This document shows positions 1-5,598 of a stretch of 13,295 nucleotides of DNA, piece after piece (within the stretch, counting starts at the first letter, position 1; each line of letters begins with the position of its first letter). Where the stretch lies: positions 1 through 13,295 of the forward strand of contig JAJDBI010000309.1 of assembly GCA_029261435.1 (NCBI GenBank), in the 5' to 3' direction. A model generated the notes under the pieces. The model had not been told where the DNA came from and did not search any database. It saw only the letters and a list, made by a program, of their open reading frames with translations. The position numbers were made by a program, and so were the translations under genes. The stretch is from Nitrospinaceae bacterium. GTDB lineage: Bacteria > Nitrospinota > Nitrospinia > Nitrospinales > VA-1.

Positions 1-30
1 GGGGTCAAGTCCACTATTGACGGTAAGTTG
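1..30 (+). repeat. Solo copy of RAYT element end repeat
   Basis: These 30 bases are identical, in reverse complement, to 3041-3070 (the right end of the RAYT element). They match 29 of 30 bases with the left end at 2028-2057, in the same orientation as that left end. Within the repeat GTCAA (4-8) can pair with TTGAC (17-21) around an 8-nt loop, with a GGG run just before it; this is the shape of REP-type sequences recognised by RAYT transposases. No transposase follows it here, so it is either a solo repeat or one end of an element lying upstream of the window. Confidence 0.85.
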
Positions 31-108
31 TAAATTTCCATTCCTTAAGACTGGCGATTCTTGTCGGTAATAATTCCATAAAAATTAGTGATGATTAAAA
101 GGTTTTAA

Positions 109-1323
109 CGTAACCAGCGGGTGGCCACCCGCCAGGGAGTCGCACACACCTATGATTATTTCTATGACTTCAGTGGACGCTTGATTGCTGTCAATCGTGA
201 TGGGGTGTTAGACGAGTCGTTCGCCTACGATCAAAACGGCAACCGCACGAATAATGGCGCGGTGTATGACGATCAGGACAGATTGATAAATAATAATTCT
301 GCGAGTTTTAGCTACACCGACAACGGTGAATTACTCAGTAAAACCGTTGGTTCCAATGTCACGGCATACAACTATGACGTGCTGGGTAACCTGATGTCGG
401 TAACGCTTCCATCCGGTTCTTTGATAGAATATGTGGTGGATGGCAGCAACCGCCGCATCGGTAAAAAAGTAGACGGAACTTTAGAGCAGGGCTTTATTTA
501 TAAAGACCAGTTGAACCCGGTTGCTGAACTCGATGGAACAGGTTCGGTGGTTTCACGGTTTGTGTACGCCTCACGTGCCAACGTGCCGGATTTTATGATC
601 AAAGGAGGCAACACATATAGAATAATCAGCGATCACTTGGGTTCACCACGGTTAGTGATTGATGTGGCAACTGGTTTGCCAGCACAGGTAATGGATTATG
701 ACTCCTTCGGCAACGTTATCACCGACACCAATCCGGGCTTTCAACCCTTTGGCTTCGCAGGTGGCTTATACGATGCAAGCACAAAGCTCACTAGGTTTGG
801 CGCGAGGGATTACGATGCTGAGATAGGACGGTGGACGAGCAAAGATCCGATCAGGTTTGATGGGGATGGATCAAATCTATATGGGTATGTCTTAAATGAT
901 CCTATAAATTTTATCGATCCTGTTGGATTACTCTTAAAGGTTTTGGGTGATAAGAGATTTAAAAATGCCATTAACAATTCACTTAATAAAATAAGAAATA
1001 CTAAAAGAGGAAGAGAAGTTTTAAATCAACTGGAAAATTGTAAAGAAACTTTTGTGATAAAGGAAATAAAGAATGCCAATTCAGCAAGAGCAAATAAATT
1101 TGATTCTACAACTAACAGAATATTAATTAGTCTTTCGAAGAGGGATATTATTCAAGCTACGGATGGTAGTGTCTTACCAATCTCATTAAACCGTTTGCTG
1201 GCGCATGAGCTTGGTCACGCTTATGGATATGGCAATTCCATCAAGGAAGAAGAACGAAATGTTCAGGACAACGAAAACCCAATAGTTATTGAGTTGGGCG
1301 AGCCAGGACGCTTACATTATTAA
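109..1323 (+). CDS. RHS/YD-repeat protein, 5'-truncated, with C-terminal HELGH metallopeptidase toxin domain
   Basis: The frame is open from 109; the first usable start is GTG at 121, with no ribosome binding site, giving 400 residues. RHS proteins are normally well over 1000 residues, so this is the 3' part of a larger gene. Residues 1-235 carry degenerate YD repeats (YDYFYDFSGRL, YDVLGN, DHLGSPR, YDSFGNV). Residues 237-270 are the RHS core terminator (GRWTSKDP, NLYGYVLNDP, DPVGL), after which tips diverge between strains. The tip, 271-400, has a zinc-binding HELGH (362-366) and a C-terminal ENP...ELGEPGRLHY segment resembling M91 (NleD-like) effector peptidases; that family match is from memory. 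Core known from the family: a shell that encloses the toxin and releases it. Inference: interbacterial or host-directed protease toxin. The tip is visibly AT-richer than the core, as expected of an exchanged cassette. The gene may be a silent or displaced tip rather than an expressed toxin, since its 5' end is missing in this window. Confidence 0.85.
   Translation, partial: RNQRVATRQGVAHTYDYFYDFSGRLIAVNRDGVLDESFAYDQNGNRTNNGAVYDDQDRLINNNSASFSYTDNGELLSKTVGSNVTAYNYDVLGNLMSVTLPSGSLIEYVVDGSNRRIGKKVDGTLEQGFIYKDQLNPVAELDGTGSVVSRFVYASRANVPDFMIKGGNTYRIISDHLGSPRLVIDVATGLPAQVMDYDSFGNVITDTNPGFQPFGFAGGLYDASTKLTRFGARDYDAEIGRWTSKDPIRFDGDGSNLYGYVLNDPINFIDPVGLLLKVLGDKRFKNAINNSLNKIRNTKRGREVLNQLENCKETFVIKEIKNANSARANKFDSTTNRILISLSKRDIIQATDGSVLPISLNRLLAHELGHAYGYGNSIKEEERNVQDNENPIVIELGEPGRLHY
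117..132. repeat. Perfect 16-bp GC-rich palindrome at the 5' boundary of the RHS fragment
   Basis: GCGGGTGGCCACCCGC is its own reverse complement. It overlaps the GTG at 121 and lies 9-24 bases into the frame that opens at 109, right where recognisable YD-repeat coding begins. It is much more GC-rich than the AT-rich 31-110 stretch before it. It may mark a recombination junction or simply be a palindromic coding stretch of the former gene. Confidence 0.6.
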
Positions 1324-1358
1324 CATAATAATTGTTGCTTCACAATGGGTGCAAATAA

Positions 1359-1922
1359 ATGATTGAACTTAAAATTAATTTAAAATTGTATTTGGCGCTT
1401 TTATTTCTGACATTAACTTTTACCCCTTCTCAAAAAGTTTTTGCTCTTGAAAAAGTCAAAGGGCAAGAGTTTTTACTTATATTTTATACACATCCTAGAG
1501 TAGAAACAGTCGTCCCCATTCATAAACATAATTTAGCTGCTTCCTCCTCCCACGAGTTTCTGGTTGGAAATCAAATACATGTAATTACTGCAGTGAAGAT
1601 GGCAAATAAAATTTTGTCTGAAAGTGGAAATCACACGAAAAAAGATTTTAGCTATTTTTTAGAAATAGATTTTTATGATAAAGATGGAAACCATGATGCT
1701 ATATATTTGGATAAAAATAGAAACTTTATTTTTGAGAGTTTAGACGGTAAAGACACTAAAGGCCGTGTGCCTGAAGGCCTTTTCGATAAACTGGTTGAGT
1801 TCTGTGACCCTTTTGCTGATGTGGTTGATATGACCTATCTAAGAGAAAGAGTTATGCAGCCTAAAAAAGAATATGAGGCGATGATTTACTCTTCTAAAAA
1901 GAAGGTCGAGAAAAGCAACTAA
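1359..1922 (+). CDS. Putative secreted immunity protein for the adjacent metallopeptidase toxin
   Basis: This 187-residue protein starts 35 nt after the RHS toxin stop, on the same strand, the usual place for an immunity gene. Residues 1-30 look like a Sec signal peptide: lysines in the n-region (K5, K9), a hydrophobic LYLALLFLTLTF core and an AXA-like VFA before LEK. The mature part, about 157 residues, is polar and AT-rich in codon use, with no motif I recognise. It has a single cysteine near residue 149 and no further membrane segment. A GGGTG about 8 nt before the ATG is only a weak ribosome binding site. Inference: it is exported to the periplasm and binds the toxin there. If so the toxin would meet sibling cells from the periplasmic side, or cross it. 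The immunity role rests on position alone; an unrelated exported protein is possible. Confidence 0.55.
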   Translation: MIELKINLKLYLALLFLTLTFTPSQKVFALEKVKGQEFLLIFYTHPRVETVVPIHKHNLAASSSHEFLVGNQIHVITAVKMANKILSESGNHTKKDFSYFLEIDFYDKDGNHDAIYLDKNRNFIFESLDGKDTKGRVPEGLFDKLVEFCDPFADVVDMTYLRERVMQPKKEYEAMIYSSKKKVEKSN

Positions 1923-2009
1923 AGTAATAGGACAAATCTTTTCTTGACTACATTTTGTTGTATATTGTATTTCCTTCCTGTTTAGTTTCTTTCCTGCGTA
2001 AATCGTTTT

Positions 2010-2057
2010 ATAAAGGGGTCAAGTAAAGGGGTCAAGTCCACTATTGACGGTAAGTGG
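2010..2057 (+). repeat. Left inverted end of RAYT element
   Basis: It contains two tandem AAAGGGGTCAAGT units (2012-2024 and 2025-2037) followed by CCACTATTGACGGTAAGT. Positions 2028-2055 match the first 28 bases of the window exactly. A GTCAA/TTGAC hairpin can form at 2031-2048. It ends 22 bases before the transposase ATG. Confidence 0.85.
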
Positions 2058-2079
2058 AAAAAAGGTTTAGTCTGTATAT

Positions 2080-3057
2080 ATGAGTCGACCTTTGCGCATA
2101 GAATATCCAGGTGCTGTTTACCATGTGATGAATCGTGGTTTGAACCAGAACTTGATATTTCAGGATAGAAAAGATTATGAGATATATCTGTCAACCCTTG
2201 AAGAAGCTTGCCGCCTGTTCGACGTTGTTGTGTACTCCTACTGTTTAATGCCGAATCATTACCATCTTTTGGTTCGTACGCCTTCAGGGAACCTCTCGCG
2301 TTTTATGCGGCATTTGAATGGGGTGTACACGCAACGGTTTAACCGAGAACATGGTAGAGATGGCCCGTTATATCGAGGACGTTTTAAAAGTGTCCTTGTG
2401 CAGGAGGATTCTTATTTGATCGAGGTTGTGCGATATATTCATAACAACCCGGTAAAGGCTAAAATCGTTGATCGTTTAAGCCAGTTCAAATGGAGCAGTC
2501 ATAAGTGTTATTTGGGGAATATGAAAGCATTGGAGATTTTAGATAGCACGTTTGTGCTTAATTATTTTTCGCGCTCTCGTAGGAAGGCTGTGGGGTTTTA
2601 CAAGAGTTTCATGGCTGAAGTGCCGGGGGTTGAAGTAGAAAAATTTTATAGTGCAAAAAAACAGGGGAGTATTTTGGGTGATCTTGATTTTATAGAACAA
2701 GTTAAAGAGAAATATCTGCAAAGTGATCCAGAGCCAAATATTGAAATAAAAGAAAAAGTAAATATCCGAGGTGGAAAAATCATAGAGAAAATTAAGAAAG
2801 AAGTTTGTCGATTATTTAATGTTAAAGAAACCGAACTTTTAAAGGGAAAGCGGGGCACCAAAAATGTTGCTCGTCAGGTTGCATTAGCTTTGTCGAAAGA
2901 GTTGTCGGGATTGAAGCTTTCCGAGATTGGGCATTATTTCGGCTACCGTTCCTATCGAACGGTAGGTGCGCATTGCTTAAATTTTCAAGAAAAATTGATA
3001 TCGAATAAAAAGTTGAGGAGAAAATATAACGCCTTGATTTCAACTTACCGTCAATAG
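2080..3057 (+). CDS. rayT: REP-associated tyrosine transposase (Y1_Tnp, IS200-like) with DnaA-like C-terminal domain
   Basis: This is a 325-residue HUH single-strand transposase. The N-terminal Y1 domain starts with RPLRIEYPGAVYHVMNRG. It carries the metal-binding HUH motif HYH at 60-62 (PNHYHLLV), the GPLYRGRFKS block at 95-104, and RYIHNNPVKA at 118-127, whose Y119 is the probable nucleophile. Residues 230-320 resemble the DnaA domain IV helix-turn-helix (LSEIGHYFGYRSYRTVGAH), an extension found in one large group of these proteins and presumed to help bind DNA. Family knowledge: these enzymes cleave and join single-stranded DNA at REP hairpins. All catalytic motifs are present and the frame is intact, so it may be active. 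The last six codons and the stop (TAG, 3055-3057) lie at or within the right inverted end. There is no clear Shine-Dalgarno sequence; an AAAGG at 2061-2065 is 14 nt from the ATG. Confidence 0.92.
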   Translation: MSRPLRIEYPGAVYHVMNRGLNQNLIFQDRKDYEIYLSTLEEACRLFDVVVYSYCLMPNHYHLLVRTPSGNLSRFMRHLNGVYTQRFNREHGRDGPLYRGRFKSVLVQEDSYLIEVVRYIHNNPVKAKIVDRLSQFKWSSHKCYLGNMKALEILDSTFVLNYFSRSRRKAVGFYKSFMAEVPGVEVEKFYSAKKQGSILGDLDFIEQVKEKYLQSDPEPNIEIKEKVNIRGGKIIEKIKKEVCRLFNVKETELLKGKRGTKNVARQVALALSKELSGLKLSEIGHYFGYRSYRTVGAHCLNFQEKLISNKKLRRKYNALISTYRQ

Positions 3058-3085
3058 TGGACTTGACCCCTTTAGACCCCTTTAT
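3041..3085 (-). repeat. Right inverted end of RAYT element
   Basis: The reverse complement of 3041-3070 equals bases 1-30 of the window exactly. A second GACCCCTTTA unit (3075-3084) extends the match to the left end. It overlaps the last codons of the transposase and abuts the truncated RHS tip that begins at once on its right side. Confidence 0.85.
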
Positions 3086-3444
3086 TTGCAGGAGCAGCTA
3101 CAGGAGCAGTATTTGCCGGGGCTTCTGAGGCGGCAGGTGCCGCAGCAGGGGCCGCCGGACAAGCAGCCCTTTCTGCTGGAATTGGGTTTATTACAAACTC
3201 ATTTGGGCAAGCATTGTCCAATTTAAATAATTTAGGTAATAAAGCTCCAACTTTTGATCCGTTCTCAGCTGTGGGTTCTGCGTTAGGTGGGGGAGCCTCA
3301 TCGATTTTACTTAGAGGCGCGTCCAGTATTGGTAAGTTTGGAGATGCAGTCGCCAGAGGTGCAATTGGCGGTTTGTCAGCTGCTTTCGGCCGTGACTTTG
3401 GAAAGAGTTTTACTCCATGCGGGGAACCGGCAAATGCTCTTTGA
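3076..3444 (+). pseudogene. Headless RHS C-terminal tip (orphan Gly/Ala-rich toxin-tip remnant)
   Basis: The frame is open from 3076, just after a TAG at 3073-3075 inside the transposon end, to the TGA at 3442-3444. The clearly coding part starts at 3088. It has no start codon in a good context; TTG at 3214 is internal to the run of coding-like sequence. The product reads AGAATGAVFAGASEAAG..., then SAGIGFITNSFGQAL, FDPFSAVGSALGGGASS and GAIGGLSAAFGRDFG. This is the Ala/Gly-rich, alternately hydrophobic composition seen just after the DPxGL core end of many RHS and related polymorphic toxins. The RHS core that should precede it is absent; the RAYT right end sits exactly at the break. It is therefore best read as an orphan tip whose head was lost or cut off by the insertion. 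The toxic activity is unknown; a membrane-acting role is only a guess from its composition and its membrane-protein neighbour. Confidence 0.6.
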
Positions 3445-3454
3445 GAGGCTAGGT

Positions 3455-3796
3455 ATGATCTATTTTATTCTGATTTGTTTTCTAGATATTTTAATTCTCT
3501 ATTTAAGTGTTAATTATTTCTTGAGGATTCAAGACAAATGGAAGCGAAAGTATGCGGAGACTCCCAGCGGTTATAATTTGTTTTTAGGAATTTTACTCCC
3601 TACCTTATATTCACTCTTTATTATCCTTCCTTCTATTGTTGTGCCTAGAGAGTTTATAAAGAGGTTTCCTTTAAATATTCATGAATTATGGGCAGTGATA
3701 CCTATTGCATTAATGTTATTTTATTTTTTGATTTATAAGAGCGAAGAAGTCTCGAAGGTTTATTCAAAAGTAGATAAAAGAAAGTTGGATGGATAA
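3455..3796 (+). CDS. Small three-helix membrane protein, putative immunity protein
   Basis: I chose the ATG at 3455 because GAGAGG (3443-3448) precedes it by 6 nt; the longer frame from 3287 only overlaps the RHS tip in another frame. The product has 113 residues with three predicted membrane helices at about 2-23, 42-63 and 77-94, separated by a basic loop (KWKRKYAE) and a second loop (VVPREFIKRFPLNIHE), and a charged lysine-rich tail. It begins 10 nt after the stop of the RHS tip, so by position it is the tip's cognate immunity protein in an orphan toxin-immunity module. I recognise no family. Its expression would depend on a promoter upstream, possibly in or across the RAYT element. Confidence 0.55.
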   Translation: MIYFILICFLDILILYLSVNYFLRIQDKWKRKYAETPSGYNLFLGILLPTLYSLFIILPSIVVPREFIKRFPLNIHELWAVIPIALMLFYFLIYKSEEVSKVYSKVDKRKLDG

Positions 3797-3827
3797 ATTT
3801 CTTTCGTACTATTTTTTGCATTAGTTT

Positions 3828-3868
3828 AAGGTCATTGACGTTTGTATCGTCGGTGGCCTTTTGTTTTT
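3828..3868 (+). terminator. Rho-independent terminator after the membrane protein gene
   Basis: A 13-pair stem (3828-3840 with 3848-3860, including four G-T wobble pairs) closes a 7-nt loop, TTTGTAT. It is followed by a T-rich tract, TTTTGTTTTT, at 3859-3868. It lies 31 nt after the stop at 3796 and would end the RHS-tip/immunity transcript. Confidence 0.75.
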
Positions 3869-3887
3869 GCATTGGAGTTTTGAAATT

Positions 3888-3947
3888 AATTCCCCTCGGA
3901 GCCGCCAGCCTTTGCCTGAGGAGAGGCAGGCGGAGTAAAGGGGGATT
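3888..3947. repeat. Long imperfect hairpin, possible intergenic palindromic element
   Basis: The outer arms AATTCCCCT (3888-3896) and AGGGGGATT (3939-3947) pair over 9 bases. The inner arms CCGCC (3902-3906) with GGCGG (3929-3933) and GCCT (3908-3911) with AGGC (3924-3927) extend the structure. An alternative 8-pair hairpin uses 3938-3945 with 3954-3961, so the GGGG arm can switch partner. There is no T tract directly after the outer stem. It could be a small palindromic repeat family member or a transcript-end structure for the region. Confidence 0.5.
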
Positions 3948-4017
3948 GATGGATTCCCCTTGGTGGGCCTTTTTCGTTTTGAGGAGGGCTCAGGAACAGC
4001 TGAGAAGGCGTCAATGA

Positions 4018-4049
4018 AGGGGTAGACCCCTTTTGAACCCTTTACTTTA
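4018..4049 (-). repeat. Decayed relative of the RAYT element end
   Basis: Read on the minus strand, 4027-4049 gives AGTAAAGGGTTCAAAAGGGG followed by TC. It resembles the tandem AAAGGGGTCAAGT units of the left end (2012-2037), with substitutions and a shorter spacer, and has lost the CCACTATTGACGG part. It is oriented like the right end. A small palindrome, AGGGGTAGACCCCT, overlaps it. Confidence 0.4.
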
Positions 4050-4138
4050 CATATCGATGAGTCTGTGAGGAAGTCTTCTCTAGCAGTTATGGAGTCATAG
4101 AGATGATATGACTGCTTAGAGGGCCGTGAGGCCCGGGG

Positions 4139-5143
4139 TTAAATCGAGTTAAGGTATGAAGCCAGGTTGATCTTGTTGTTTTTAATACCAAGTTTTTTTC
4201 GGATATTTTTCCGGTGCGTTTCGATGGTTTTAATGGAAACACCAAGGCTGTTAGATATTTCTTTGCTGGTAAAACCCGCGCGAACCATATTGCTGATTTC
4301 GATTTCTTTGCCAGACAATGTGGCGAGTTCTTTTGATATTTTAAGCCCAAATTGTGACGTGATTTTGCTTACATTTGTTTCAAGTAACTCTAAAGATTTG
4401 TTGCTAGGCCTGTTTTTGCCATTCTTAATTCTTTTTATTAAAGGCAATAAAAGTTTTTCTGCATTGAAGGTGACAGACTCTTTTATCCTGTTTTTTCCTG
4501 TTTCAATTTGACCCATTAGTTCCTGAAGAGCTGCATTCTTTTGGCTCAGTATTTCAAATTGTAGTTTCAGCTCCTGCTGGCTGTTGTTCAATTTGCTCTG
4601 CATTCGGTTTCGTTCAGTGCAATCGCTCAGGATCATTTTGTAATATCGTTCAGGCGACAATTTTAGGTTCTCAACCCTTACTTTTATGTCAATAAACTGA
4701 ACTCCAGGGGGATGGTGATGAACTTTTATGTCTTGAAGGAAATGATCCGGGTCATGGCTTTCGAGAGTTTGCATGACAATTGCCTGATCCTCAGGTGCAA
4801 TGAAGCAGAGAAAATCTTTTTTGATAAGTGTGCCTCTGGGGCCACCAAGTAGTTTTAAGGCCATATTATTCTCTTCAAGAACCTCTCTTTTGGAACTCAG
4901 GGTCAAGTATCCAACAGGGGCAAAAAGATACAACTCTTCGAAATGGTTTTTTAATTCTTCGAGTGTTGTTTGGGTATTTCGCAGCTCATCGTTCTGAATC
5001 TCCAATTCGACTTGTTGGACCTGAAGCTCACAAATCATTTCCCGGACAGTCATTTCAGAAAATTCATTAGTGTTCCTGACTTTTGTTGCGAGAAATTTTT
5101 CGGCCAGTTTACGCAGGGCTTTATTTGACTCGGTTTTTTTCAT
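4139..5143 (-). CDS. PAS domain-LuxR family transcriptional regulator
   Basis: This 334-residue protein has no receiver, membrane segment or signal peptide, so it is a cytoplasmic one-component regulator. Residues 30-70 form a coiled coil (ELQVQQVELEIQNDELRNTQ) leading into a PAS domain at 65-180 (FAPVGYLTL...DCTERNR). A second coiled region, 181-215, is followed by a linker (NAEKLLLPLIKRIK, LLETNVSKITSQFG). The LuxR/GerE helix-turn-helix is at about 274-334 (LSGKEIEISNMVRAGFTSKEI, TIETHRKNIRKKLGI). The linker plus HTH layout is common in PAS-LuxR proteins of deltaproteobacteria-like genomes (family recollection). The PAS ligand cannot be told from sequence; no heme or flavin residue stands out. 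There is no Shine-Dalgarno motif before the ATG; the leader is AT-rich. It is divergent from the HD-GYP gene and so shares its upstream region. Confidence 0.88.
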   Translation of the reverse strand: MKKTESNKALRKLAEKFLATKVRNTNEFSEMTVREMICELQVQQVELEIQNDELRNTQTTLEELKNHFEELYLFAPVGYLTLSSKREVLEENNMALKLLGGPRGTLIKKDFLCFIAPEDQAIVMQTLESHDPDHFLQDIKVHHHPPGVQFIDIKVRVENLKLSPERYYKMILSDCTERNRMQSKLNNSQQELKLQFEILSQKNAALQELMGQIETGKNRIKESVTFNAEKLLLPLIKRIKNGKNRPSNKSLELLETNVSKITSQFGLKISKELATLSGKEIEISNMVRAGFTSKEISNSLGVSIKTIETHRKNIRKKLGIKNNKINLASYLNSI

Positions 5144-5598
5144 AGTTTTATTTAAGGTGAAACTTTTTTTTAATGCGGAAGTTTATTTTGAAGGTAAGTA
5201 GATTTCTATCTTTGTGGAACTCAAAATCACCATTGCCCCCTCATTTTAGTGCCCTTGAAAATAATACCCATTATATACCTTTTTTTCTTCCGTTGTGATG
5301 CAAATAGGACTCTATTAACATTGGTAAAATAATGCTTTAGGTGAAATCTATATCATTGCTTATATAGGTATATAAATGTTTATTTTTATTAGCACTTTGG
5401 CTGCATCTTCGTTTCTCCTTTCGAGAAAGGTTTCTACGCTACCCGGAATTTTTTAGATAGAACTTTACAGTATGGTTAATTCTATTGCAGAGGGGGAATA
5501 AACTAGAGGCAAAGGATATCTTGGGTAAACGAATAGAAAGTATCCGGGTTTTCGATACTTGAGGTGAGGGGAGCCCAGTTAGTCTTTTATAGTGAAAT
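5144..5598. other. Divergent intergenic region between PAS-LuxR and HD-GYP genes
   Basis: This 455-bp AT-rich stretch must hold both promoters. On the plus strand TAGCAC-N5-CTGCA (5390-5405) resembles a sigma-54 -24/-12 element with mismatches at three positions, too weak to call. TATATAGGTATATAAATG (5361-5378) is an AT-rich repeat of TATA units. A stable hairpin is listed separately at 5538-5560. No protein-like reading frame is seen. Confidence 0.55.
5514..5560 (+). promoter_or_regulatory. Leader hairpin with an alternative partner upstream of the HD-GYP gene
   Basis: AAGTATC (5538-5544) and GATACTT (5554-5560) form a perfect 7-pair stem with a 9-nt loop. The same GTATCC segment (5540-5545) can instead pair with GGATAT (5514-5519), so the two stems exclude each other. 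A purine-rich GAGGTGAGGGG (5561-5571) follows directly, but the ATG is 27 nt further on. The layout resembles a two-state leader, but I recognise no riboswitch consensus. Confidence 0.3.

Larger units (their letters stand above)
2010..3085 (+). mobile_element. RAYT (IS200/Y1-like) transposable element with inverted ends
   Basis: The ends are inverted copies of one sequence. Left 2010-2055 reads ATAAAGGGGTC, AAG, then 32 bases (2024-2055). Right 3085 back to 3043 reads the same 11 bases and the same 32 bases without the AAG. The inner match continues for two more positions with one mismatch. The only gene between them is the Y1 transposase. An AAAGGGGTC unit is repeated in tandem in both ends. 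Most RAYT genes are flanked by short REPs. Here the long, nearly perfect inverted ends and the solo copy at 1-30 suggest a mobile, or recently mobile, unit. No target duplication is obvious outside 2010 or 3085. Confidence 0.8.
3797..4138. other. Gene-free interval between RHS island and PAS-LuxR gene
   Basis: This 342-bp interval contains, in order, the terminator at 3828-3868, the long hairpin at 3888-3947, a decayed transposon-end relative near 4018-4049 and short inverted repeats. GGGCC/GGCCC (4121-4125 with 4130-4134) could form just beyond the stop of the minus-strand gene but lacks a T tract on either strand. Short reading frames here show no protein-like pattern. Confidence 0.6.

Noticed and set aside
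1944..1971. TTGACT followed by TGTATT as a sigma-70 promoter reading into the RAYT element
   Set aside because: The -35 box is good, but the -10 match is only four of six at a 16-nt spacer in AT-rich sequence; not enough to call.
1982..2194. Minus-strand reading frame of 70 codons across the RAYT left end
   Set aside because: It overlaps the transposon end and the 5' part of the clear transposase gene, and shows no protein-like pattern.
3287..3454. Longer upstream start for the small membrane protein
   Set aside because: It would overlap the RHS tip in another frame, and GAGAGG places the start at 3455.
3835..4017. Plus-strand reading frame of 60 codons through the terminator and long hairpin
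   Set aside because: It is built from the inverted repeats, has no ribosome binding site and has low-complexity Arg/Leu content.
5390..5405. TAGCAC-N5-CTGCA as a sigma-54 promoter for the HD-GYP gene
   Set aside because: It departs from the consensus at several positions including one of the -24 GG bases, and lies nearly 200 bp from the start codon with no visible activator sites.
5505..5580. c-di-GMP riboswitch (GEMM-I) in the HD-GYP leader
   Set aside because: A GGCAAAGG and purine-rich segments caught the eye, but the conserved core and the order of stems do not match the GEMM-I or c-di-GMP-II consensus.
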